DNA of 59,309 nt from a bacterium (GTDB lineage: Bacteria; Planctomycetota; Planctomycetia; Kolteriales; Kolteriaceae), in contig JAIEPU010000018.1 in assembly GCA_019748235.1 (NCBI GenBank), positions 1-59,309 on the forward strand. The letters run 5' to 3'. Both the position numbers and the translations under genes were made by a program. Each line of letters begins with the position of its first letter. The first letter of the stretch is position 1. Of this stretch, positions 17,791 through 24,701 are shown piece after piece. The notes beneath the pieces are model-generated. The model did not search any database and was not told where the DNA came from. It saw nothing but the letters and a program-made list of their open reading frames with translations.

Positions 17791-18247
17791 TGTGCCTTTT
17801 TCTCGAACTGAAGTGCTTTTCTAAATCCCGTGAAACTCCCACTGACGGGAGATCCGCATCTACCCCCAACCATCGACTTGAGATTGTAGCAAAAAGATAG
17901 CCCCACTCGACTGCCGAACGAATCGATCCGTGGACGAATCGCAAGATCGATGCATCGAAGGGCGCCGCGGTGAGTTCGACTAATAGTATCTTTCGCGGCC
18001 ACAGATCAAAAAACATTAACGACCGAATCCTGTTAAGCGATGGATGAAGAGGTCCATGAGCGAGATCCGTCGGAGGATCATTTGCCGTCGAGCATCTTCG
18101 GCGGGAGGACGGCTCGATGATTCTTCAAATCACAAAAAGAAATGCATGGAGTTGTAAGAACTGACCACCGCGATTGTTGTTCTTATGCTGGCACCTTCAC
18201 ATCGTTCTGCCAGCACCGTCCCAGAACCAGCAACACGGGGATAAATC
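17791..18247. other. 457-nt divergent intergenic region with inverted repeats
   Basis: It lies between the minus-strand PLP enzyme and the plus-strand PEP-CTERM hydrolase, so it must carry both promoters. Two 7-bp inverted repeats lie close to the hydrolase start: TAAGAAC (18155-18161) with GTTCTTA (18179-18185), and TGCTGGC (18186-18192) with GCCAGCA (18209-18215). They could form adjoining hairpins in the leader RNA or be operator sites. I saw no open frame of note. Confidence 0.45.
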
Positions 18248-19405
18248 ATGTGCCTAACGAGCAGGCATTTCTGCGTGATCTTATTCTTTTGTGCCGTGCC
18301 ACTTTCGAAGGTGTCGGCTTATGAGTTTGATCCTCGTTACGTGGATCAAATCCTCCAGCCGATTTCCACAACGAGCGGGGTCGCCGGAATTTCGGCCATC
18401 ATTGTGGTAGACGGTCAGGTTGTTTACGAGAACTATTACGGCTCTCACCAGCGAGGAGATGTGCTCGATCTTGCCTCGGCTTCAAAGTATCTCACTGCCG
18501 TGACATTTATGACCCTTTGGGACAAGCTGGAATTAGGAATCAATCTAGATGCTCCGATATCCTCCTTCGTGTCCCAATTCGCCGCGTTACCAAGTAGCGA
18601 TCCGAAACGAAACATCACGCTGCGTCAGTCACTTGCACACACTTCCGGTTTGGCGCCCGATGTTGCTCTGCAAAACCTTGTACTTCGTCGAGGAAGTTCC
18701 TTAATCGAAATCGTCGATCGTGTTGCCACGGGCACGGGCATCTATGACATACCACTGGAGAATGCACCTGGAACAGTATTCGCATATGGAAATCCTTCCT
18801 ATCAACTTGTCGGAGGTATCGCCGAGCAGATCACGGGCATGACGTGGATTGACATCTTTAATCAGAACATGGCTCAGAAGCTGGGAATGTCGGAAACGTA
18901 CTACCAGACCAATAATCTCGCGCCACTTCCACTGCTCGCTGGGGGTGGGAAATCAACCTTGGAGGATTACGGCGCCTTTCTACAGATGATTCTGAACGGC
19001 GGGGTTTTCAATGGGCAGCAGGTACTTTCACAGGATGCCATTGACGAAACGTTGAGGCAGAATACGCTCGGTCTCGACTATATTGGCTCTCCTTACGGCA
19101 GCACGTTGTACGGACTGGGAGTCTGGTTAGATGATTTCAACGACCTCGGTGAGCTCGTTGGGTTCACGGATCCAGGCAGATCCGGTTTTGTCCCGTGGAT
19201 CGATTTCGAAACGAACTCTTATGGGATTGTGATGATCGACAAGGATGGGGCTGCGAACATCTATTCGACGGAACTCAATGACATTCGATCTTATGTAAAA
19301 GCGCAGTTTGCAGTGGTTCCGGAAGCCTCGAATCTGGCGATGATGTTTGCAGCCCTCTCCTTGATCGTGGTTTGGAAATCACGACGAATGCACCGTCACG
19401 CGTGA
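18248..19405 (+). CDS. PEP-CTERM serine hydrolase (beta-lactamase/PBP-like fold)
   Basis: A 385-residue exported hydrolase. A signal peptide covers about residues 1-24 (CVILFFCAVPLSKVSA). The serine beta-lactamase-like motifs are Ser77-x-x-Lys80 (SASKYLTAV), the HTSGLAP segment at 131-137 and Tyr180-Gly-Asn182 (AYGNPSYQL). The C-terminus (about 357-385) is VPEAS, a hydrophobic helix, then KSRRMHRH, a PEP-CTERM sorting signal that an exosortase would cleave, releasing or anchoring the protein in the envelope. Likely activity is esterase, D-aminopeptidase or transpeptidase; the substrate is unknown. GGGGAT precedes the ATG. The ECF sigma factor gene starts 10-55 nt downstream, so hydrolase, sigma and anti-sigma probably form one operon. 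No exosortase gene is in this window. Confidence 0.88.
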   Translation: MCLTSRHFCVILFFCAVPLSKVSAYEFDPRYVDQILQPISTTSGVAGISAIIVVDGQVVYENYYGSHQRGDVLDLASASKYLTAVTFMTLWDKLELGINLDAPISSFVSQFAALPSSDPKRNITLRQSLAHTSGLAPDVALQNLVLRRGSSLIEIVDRVATGTGIYDIPLENAPGTVFAYGNPSYQLVGGIAEQITGMTWIDIFNQNMAQKLGMSETYYQTNNLAPLPLLAGGGKSTLEDYGAFLQMILNGGVFNGQQVLSQDAIDETLRQNTLGLDYIGSPYGSTLYGLGVWLDDFNDLGELVGFTDPGRSGFVPWIDFETNSYGIVMIDKDGAANIYSTELNDIRSYVKAQFAVVPEASNLAMMFAALSLIVVWKSRRMHRHA

Positions 19406-19406
19406 C
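19395..19406. promoter_or_regulatory. 12-bp perfect palindrome at the hydrolase/sigma junction
   Basis: GTCACGCGTGAC reads the same on both strands and covers the hydrolase stop codon. Related GTGAC/GTCAC half-sites recur just downstream (around 19411 and 19428). It could be an operator or an mRNA hairpin that sets the expression of the sigma gene relative to the hydrolase. No function is proven; coding constraint on the final codons could also explain it. Confidence 0.35.
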
Positions 19407-19415
19407 GCGTGTGAC

Positions 19416-19982
19416 GTGCCCGAATGTGTCACGCACGTACCGGATCGGAGCGATCGACCATTGGCCCGAAAAGATGCGTCGGATCAAGACATTGACGATT
19501 GGATCAGGAAGACGCTTCCAGAGGCGGTCGCATTCGCCGCTGCGATGACGGGCAACCATTCGCTGGCAGAGGATATTGTCCAGGATTGCTACGTTCGTTT
19601 ACTCAAAAGACGGGGCGAGTACGACTTGATTCAAGATGGTCGTAAGCTTCTTTTTCGCTCGATTACGAATGCCGCTATCAATGAGGCACGCTCCTTGCGA
19701 GTCCTCCGGACTGAGACGCCCTCGGGAGATATCGAGGATCTGCGCACGCCCTCTCCCTCGGACGTCTTGTCCGCTCGAGAGGTTGAGGCATCGGTCGCTT
19801 CTGCGCTTGATCAACTACCGATCCGCGAGCGTGCTGCCCTTGAACTCACTGTCGCGGGCGAAAGCGCTGCTGTCATTGCCGAGATTCTAGAGATAACAGC
19901 GAATCACGTTTCAGTCCTTGTGCACAGAGCACGTGCACGGCTTCGAGAGAGTCTCCGCACACTCACGGACACCACGCCATGA
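19416..19982 (+). CDS. ECF-type RNA polymerase sigma factor
   Basis: A 188-residue sigma-70 family ECF factor. Region 2 is seen in HSLAEDIVQDCYVRLLKR and the following RSITNAAINEARSLR, which bind core polymerase and the -10 element. Region 4 is LPIRERAALELTVAGESAAV followed by the helix-turn-helix (IAEILEITANHVSVLVHRAR), which reads the -35 element. The longest frame opens with GTG at 19416; a TTG at 19461 with GGAG 9 nt upstream would remove 15 residues that have no family similarity and may be the true start. The stop overlaps the next gene (ATGA), typical of a sigma/anti-sigma pair. Target promoters are unknown, perhaps its own operon including the PEP-CTERM hydrolase. Confidence 0.88.
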   Translation: MPECVTHVPDRSDRPLARKDASDQDIDDWIRKTLPEAVAFAAAMTGNHSLAEDIVQDCYVRLLKRRGEYDLIQDGRKLLFRSITNAAINEARSLRVLRTETPSGDIEDLRTPSPSDVLSAREVEASVASALDQLPIRERAALELTVAGESAAVIAEILEITANHVSVLVHRARARLRESLRTLTDTTP

Positions 19983-20920
19983 ATGACCAAATCAAAGAAC
20001 CCTCCGACGACGATATTGATCGAATTGTCGCTCGCGAACAAGCACGCCGTAAATCGCAGGTTGATGGTGAGTCCATTCGATCGCGCATTCAAGCACAGAT
20101 TGCCCCGCAGACGATCAAGCACAAACATTACGGCATACGATTGGGCCTGCCAGCATTTGCCGCGATCGCCATCATTATCTTCATCTCGCTGATTGCGATT
20201 GATGAAACGCCCACCATGGAAGCGTCCGACCTCGTCAAGTACGCACTCGATCAGGCTCGAACGACCGCCGATAGGCACTACGACTTCTCGGGTTCCGTGC
20301 TGCCGCAGGTCTTCGCGAAGATGCCGGGCCTACTCGGTCGTCAACCATGGGAAGTGTGTTCCCGCGGTGACCGATTTGTTGTGCGTCCAAACTCGCCCAC
20401 TGTATCCGTATGGGGCTGTGATGAACGAGGCCGGCCTTGGTTTGTGAAAGATCGATCGCTCGGAGTGCGCTATGAACCGGGAGAACTTGGGATGAGCGCC
20501 GAGCGAATCATCAAGGTTCTCTCGTTGCGAGTGGACGTCATCCTAGATGATCTGCTGCGTAACTGGAATCTGAAAATCGATTCCAAGCACGCCGAAGGTG
20601 AAAGTGTACGTCTTGTCGCCACGCGCCCCAGTTCCATCGACCGAGGAATGTTTGATTACATTGAGCTCTTCATCGACCCGTCAAGCCATGTCGTTGAGAA
20701 ACTGATTCTCCATGAAAATGCAGAGCCGGCGTCAGGTCGATTCGTGTTCGAGTTGAAGAAGGTGCAAGAGGAGAGGGATGATCACTTTCGGGCCGAAGGT
20801 TATCTCGATCCCAATGCCGAGTTGCTCGACGGAGATCGTCCGATTCGACGGCAACGCGTCTGGCGATCTCTTGTGGGACTAGTCCGCGAACCGGACATCG
20901 GAGACGATCGAGCGAAATGA
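19979..20920 (+). CDS. Probable membrane-anchored anti-sigma factor with periplasmic LolA/RseB-like domain
   Basis: A 313-residue protein of no family I can name with certainty. It has a short cytoplasmic N-terminus (about 1-53, charged, with no zinc-binding HxxxCxxC), one membrane helix at about 54-75 (LGLPAFAAIAIIIFISLIAI) and a 235-residue outer domain rich in beta strands (RFVVRPNSPTVSVWGCDERG, DYIELFIDPSSHVVEKLILH). The outer part resembles RseB/LolA-like domains in strand pattern only. The 4-nt ATGA overlap with the ECF sigma gene and the single-pass topology are the main grounds for calling it an anti-sigma factor. A perfect 8-bp hairpin covers its stop codon. What signal it senses is unknown. 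Confidence 0.6.
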   Translation: MNDQIKEPSDDDIDRIVAREQARRKSQVDGESIRSRIQAQIAPQTIKHKHYGIRLGLPAFAAIAIIIFISLIAIDETPTMEASDLVKYALDQARTTADRHYDFSGSVLPQVFAKMPGLLGRQPWEVCSRGDRFVVRPNSPTVSVWGCDERGRPWFVKDRSLGVRYEPGELGMSAERIIKVLSLRVDVILDDLLRNWNLKIDSKHAEGESVRLVATRPSSIDRGMFDYIELFIDPSSHVVEKLILHENAEPASGRFVFELKKVQEERDDHFRAEGYLDPNAELLDGDRPIRRQRVWRSLVGLVREPDIGDDRAK

Positions 20921-20941
20921 CGCCGTCGGGATTGCGTCATT
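20916..20941 (+). terminator. Possible stem-loop at the end of the sigma operon
   Basis: AATGACGC (20916-20923) and GCGTCATT (20934-20941) form a perfect 8-bp stem with a 10-nt loop, overlapping the TGA of the anti-sigma gene. There is no following T tract, so it may protect the 3' end or aid Rho-dependent termination rather than act as a classical intrinsic terminator. Confidence 0.4.
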
Positions 20942-21359
20942 CACTTCCTCCCGTCCCACGCCGGGGAGATCAGACATCCACTTATTGTCCGAGGAAATAA
21001 GACTATTTGTTGGCTTCGGATGCTTGATACACAGTGAAGGAGTGACGATGCTTTCGTAGAGATCGTCCAGTGATGACCTCCGTTCAGTGTCATGATTCAT
21101 GATGACGCTGGTTCCGATTGGACCAATTCTCTGGTCTGATGCCAACACTCTCCTCGTAGGCACCCTTGTCCACCGCAAAAGGCGTGTCCCCCATTTCCAT
21201 GTCCGCTCCGTTCGAGATAATCATCACTTCACGGCTACCCTGCAGCATTAGCCTGGGCAACTTCCATCGATAGGGCGACGGGATAACTTGACGGGATGAT
21301 ATATCATTGCTTTTAATCGTCACTCATTCGACGAGTTTTGGTCGCGTCTATTCAGGTGC
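20921..21359. other. 439-nt region between convergent genes
   Basis: It lies between the anti-sigma gene and the beta-propeller lipoprotein, which end towards each other. Two overlapping minus frames (20879-21178, 99 codons; 21090-21323, 77 codons) contain no motif I can place. A segment reading IISNGADMEMGD faintly recalls the end of type II pseudopilins, but not enough to call a remnant. Apart from the stem-loop at its start I see nothing functional. Confidence 0.4.
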
Positions 21360-22697
21360 CTAGTGTTTCCGGATGCAAACCAGTTGTTCTTTCCGTTCGG
21401 CTCCCTCTCCTACGCCCACTCGTATGAATAGGTCGCTGCCGCTCACGGCAATGCTTGAATAGCTATCGTCCCCCAGATGGTTACGCGCGACTTCATGATA
21501 GGCATCTCCCTTCGCCTCGAAGACGTATGTATCGCCGGACAGATTGGGGACATAAATCAATCCATTGCAGAAAACCGGCGATGCACTGAACGAACCTCCC
21601 AAACGCTTGCTCCAGAGGACCTTTCCCGTCTTGGCGGCCCAGCACCAGGCAATTCCATCGTCCGTAACGGCAAAGAGATGTTCGCCGACAACGATCATCG
21701 ACGGTTCATACACCTTTGTTTTGTTGCTCCAGACCGTCTCGCCCGGTCCGTTCCCCTTTACGCAGACCGTTTCGCGCTCTGGGAATCCGCCGCTTGCGAA
21801 AACATGAAAGCCATCCGTGACCATCGTTCCACAGGTCGCTTCGACGGTTGCCTTACAGTTCCAATGTTCCTTGCCATTAGCCGGATCATAACTGACCAGT
21901 TGATGGCATCCGCTGATCACAAGCTGGTCGCGACCGTCGATCGATGCCAATAGAGGTGTGGAATAGGTGGCGATGGCGGGTCGCTGTTTTCGCCAAATCA
22001 CCTTGCCGGTGTCGCGATGAAGGGCGGCGATGAAGCCTCCTCCCTGGTTATCCGCTGCAATGATGACGAACGACTTATAGAGGACTGGGGAGGGGGCATA
22101 ACCAAACTTGCAACTGAAAGGACCGAGGTCCTGTTGCCATACTTTTTTCCCCGTGGTGTCGAGCGCTGTCACGAATATCCGGCTCGAGTTCAAGAAAGGA
22201 GCAAACAAAAGCCGTCCGTCAGAGGCGAGTGTCGGATTCGCATGTGTGCTCTTCTCATGAGATTCGGCGGGGGAGGGAAAGCCTCCTTCGTGTACGATGG
22301 TTGCCCAGAGTTGTTTTCCTGTCGTTCGATCGAAAGCAATTACCTGTTGTTGCTGCTTCTCCTCGATTGCTGTCGCTAAAAAGACCGACGAACCGACCAC
22401 GATCGGCGAGGAGTGACCGCGCCCTGGGATCGCTGATCTCCACGCCACGTTGGTATTGTCATCCCATTTCACGGGGATCTCTTTCCCAGTCGCAAGCCCA
22501 TTACCCTTTGGACCTCGCCACGCGGGCCAGTCAGATTCACTCGTCTTCACGGGTGAAGCGTCGCTGATACTTGACGGATCAGTGGTCACTTCGGCGACAG
22601 AATTCGGGAGCGGAGTCGAGCGATTGGAACAACTGCCGAGGATTACGACGGTACCGATGATGACGAACCGTATAAGGTGGCTTGTCAAACTCGACAT
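21360..22697 (-). CDS. PQQ-type beta-propeller lipoprotein
   Basis: A 445-residue lipoprotein. The N-terminus is a lipoprotein signal ending VILGSC, with Cys23 as the lipidation site. After a low-complexity linker comes DWPAWRGPKGNG, the segment that opens planctomycete outer-membrane beta-propellers of the PQQ/BamB-like kind. Repeated blade motifs follow: VIAFDRTTGKQLWATIVHEG, VTALDTTGKKVWQQDL, IAALHRDTGKVIWRKQRP and CWAAKTGKVLWSKRLGG, about 7-8 blades. The conserved tryptophan-docking motif is A-x-D-x-x-T-G-K-x-x-W. These proteins may be scaffolds or bind a cofactor; no dehydrogenase residues are visible. The ATG at 22697 is preferred over the GTG at 22700, with GGGAGA upstream. It ends convergently with the sigma operon. 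Confidence 0.85.
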   Translation of the reverse strand: MSSLTSHLIRFVIIGTVVILGSCSNRSTPLPNSVAEVTTDPSSISDASPVKTSESDWPAWRGPKGNGLATGKEIPVKWDDNTNVAWRSAIPGRGHSSPIVVGSSVFLATAIEEKQQQQVIAFDRTTGKQLWATIVHEGGFPSPAESHEKSTHANPTLASDGRLLFAPFLNSSRIFVTALDTTGKKVWQQDLGPFSCKFGYAPSPVLYKSFVIIAADNQGGGFIAALHRDTGKVIWRKQRPAIATYSTPLLASIDGRDQLVISGCHQLVSYDPANGKEHWNCKATVEATCGTMVTDGFHVFASGGFPERETVCVKGNGPGETVWSNKTKVYEPSMIVVGEHLFAVTDDGIAWCWAAKTGKVLWSKRLGGSFSASPVFCNGLIYVPNLSGDTYVFEAKGDAYHEVARNHLGDDSYSSIAVSGSDLFIRVGVGEGAERKEQLVCIRKH

Positions 22698-22841
22698 CAC
22701 CTAGATCTCCCGTTCTGCTGACGAGCGGTTTTCGCGACTGAGCATTCGGCAACGCGATCCTGGTAGAATCACAGGAACATGATAAGAGATGGGGCAGCGG
22801 CACTCCATCTGTTCCTAGATCCCACTCCATCGCTGGGATTT

Positions 22842-24335
22842 TCAGTGAGGTTCTTGACGTGTCCCTTTGACGCGAATGGAGGGTAAATCGGTTCGTTCCT
22901 TCATGGTCACTTGGATGGTGTCGGCATCGACGGCCACATCGATTGACCAATGATTGATATTCCCCACTTCATCGAAATCGATTCGAAAAGTGTCCCCACT
23001 CCATTCACCACGGACCGCCGCAGTTTCTCCGTAACGACCGGTGCCCATTCGTGGGATGCCATCTAATCCAACCGGCAAATCCAATGGACTCATCCGATGG
23101 ATGGAAGGAAGAACCAAGCGGAGCCGACCCACTGATTCATTATCGAATGTCAATGTCATCTCTTCGAAGTACAAGTTTTTGGACATCTTGTAAGACGTTC
23201 CAGAAATACGTTTCGCGACGGAGGAGAGCTCAGTTGTCTTTGAGTGGTTCGGTGGCAATAGGATGGCCTCGCATTGCTTACCTAGCTCTGCATTTGCCGA
23301 TGGATTGGGAGGGAGCACCGGTTTGTTTGAGTCGACGGAATCGATGATGTTCCGGAGCACTTGATCCATGACGAGCTCACCCTCATCGCTGGTTCCGGCC
23401 GTGGTCACCAAAACGAGTTCCTTTTGGGGAATGACAAGGATCCTCTGACCCCCACGTCCTCGAAAGGCATAACCATCCGCCATCAACCAGATTTGGAATC
23501 CGTAACCGGTGAAAACCTTTCGCTTCGTCTCGACTCTTGGGGTGACCATTGACCGCACCCAATCGGGAGGGAGAATCTGTTTGCCATGCCAATTTCCCTC
23601 GTGGAGCAGTAACGAACCCAATTTTGCCATATCCGTTGACTTGAGCCGCAGATCTCCCCAGCCGTGAGTGACGCCTTGCGGATCCGTGGGCCAGCCGAAA
23701 TCCGAGATCCCCATCGGACCAAAAATCTTCTCCCGTGCCAGTGTTGACTCCGTTTGTCCCGTCGCCGTTTGAACCAAGAGAGATAAGAGGTGCGAATTGA
23801 GGCTGAAATATTCAAATGCTTGTCCTGATGGTTTGCCGGAAGGGAGATTGAGGCAGTACTGACCCCAGTCCGAAGATTGAAACATTTGCACCTGGGATAG
23901 CGCCTCGGCAATATGCGCGAAACCGGATCGCATGGTAAGGAGGTCAGAAATCCGAATGGCCTCCTTCCGCTCGGAGAGGTTTTTGATCGTCCGTTCTTTG
24001 AAGTAGCCGAAGACGGGATCATCCACGCTTCGGATTTTACCTTCATGAATTGCCAATCCGACGAGCATCGCGGTGACCGTTTTTGTGCATGACGCCACAT
24101 CATGCCGCAGGCCAGGCCGAAAGGGATAGAAGTACGCGTCAAGGCAAACTTGATCTCTTCGCGCGATGAGAAGGCTGTGTATTTCGATCTTCTCCCGCTT
24201 GAGTCGATCGATCGCTTCGATCAACTTCGTGGAATCAATGCCGACCTGCTCGGGTTGGACCAGGTGATCGGCCGATGCAAGCGAACTGAAGGTTATCAGT
24301 AGACCCACTGCCGAACGGACCACTTGTTGCCTCAT
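22842..24335 (-). CDS. Secreted serine hydrolase (class C beta-lactamase-related)
   Basis: A 497-residue protein with a signal peptide at about 1-22 (GLLITFSSLASADH). The serine hydrolase fold has Ser82-Cys-Thr-Lys85 as the SxxK motif. Tyr176 in FEYFSLNSHLLSLL takes the place of the second-motif tyrosine, where a Y-x-S rather than Y-x-N form is seen, as in many six-aminohexanoate-dimer-hydrolase/esterase-like members. The C-terminal 130 residues (from about 365) form an extra beta-rich domain (LTFDNESVGRLRLVLPS, WSIDVAVDADTIQVTMK). Likely an esterase or amidase in the periplasm or outside. AGAGGAA precedes the ATG. It lacks a PEP-CTERM tail, unlike the hydrolase at 18248. It is on the same strand as the beta-propeller, 144 nt upstream of it. 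Confidence 0.87.
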   Translation of the reverse strand: MRQQVVRSAVGLLITFSSLASADHLVQPEQVGIDSTKLIEAIDRLKREKIEIHSLLIARRDQVCLDAYFYPFRPGLRHDVASCTKTVTAMLVGLAIHEGKIRSVDDPVFGYFKERTIKNLSERKEAIRISDLLTMRSGFAHIAEALSQVQMFQSSDWGQYCLNLPSGKPSGQAFEYFSLNSHLLSLLVQTATGQTESTLAREKIFGPMGISDFGWPTDPQGVTHGWGDLRLKSTDMAKLGSLLLHEGNWHGKQILPPDWVRSMVTPRVETKRKVFTGYGFQIWLMADGYAFRGRGGQRILVIPQKELVLVTTAGTSDEGELVMDQVLRNIIDSVDSNKPVLPPNPSANAELGKQCEAILLPPNHSKTTELSSVAKRISGTSYKMSKNLYFEEMTLTFDNESVGRLRLVLPSIHRMSPLDLPVGLDGIPRMGTGRYGETAAVRGEWSGDTFRIDFDEVGNINHWSIDVAVDADTIQVTMKERTDLPSIRVKGTRQEPH

Positions 24336-24701
24336 TCATGTGTTCCTCTGTCGAGAGCTTTGTTGTTCGAGAGAACCGTTTGTCCGGATGCCTGGGATCG
24401 CCTCGTGCCGAAAATGGGGAAGGCGAGGTGCAAATCGCCGACTCCTAAAATGATCTCGTTGAAATGACGACAACACCAGCCGTGATATCCGCTGAAACAG
24501 GGATATAAGAATCCAATTCTGCTTGAGTTCTCAGTCTGGGATTGACGACGAAGTTGTTCCTATTGGTTGCAAATCTGTAACGATCTTGTCACCATGAAGC
24601 GGTTACCCAGATGGGAGATGTTTCTAGTCAAACTGGAATATCTGAACTTCGAAGTTGGCTGCTGTAGCATCCAAACCAAATAACCCGCAGCGAGTCTGAT
24701 T
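24336..24701. other. 366-nt upstream region of the giant repeat protein
   Basis: It lies between divergent genes and so must contain both the promoter of the minus-strand hydrolase and that of the 11-kb plus-strand gene. I could not pick a convincing -35/-10 pair. There is no strong Shine-Dalgarno just before the ATG at 24702 (the nearest purine run is GCAGCGAG). No RNA structure or small gene stands out. Confidence 0.45.

Noticed and set aside
18187..18203. TGGCAC before the PEP-CTERM hydrolase as a sigma-54 -24 box
   Set aside because: The -12 box does not match TTGC at the required spacing.
21090..21323. A 77-codon minus-strand frame with a faint pseudopilin-like end
   Set aside because: Only a few residues resemble that family and there is no N-terminal methylation motif.
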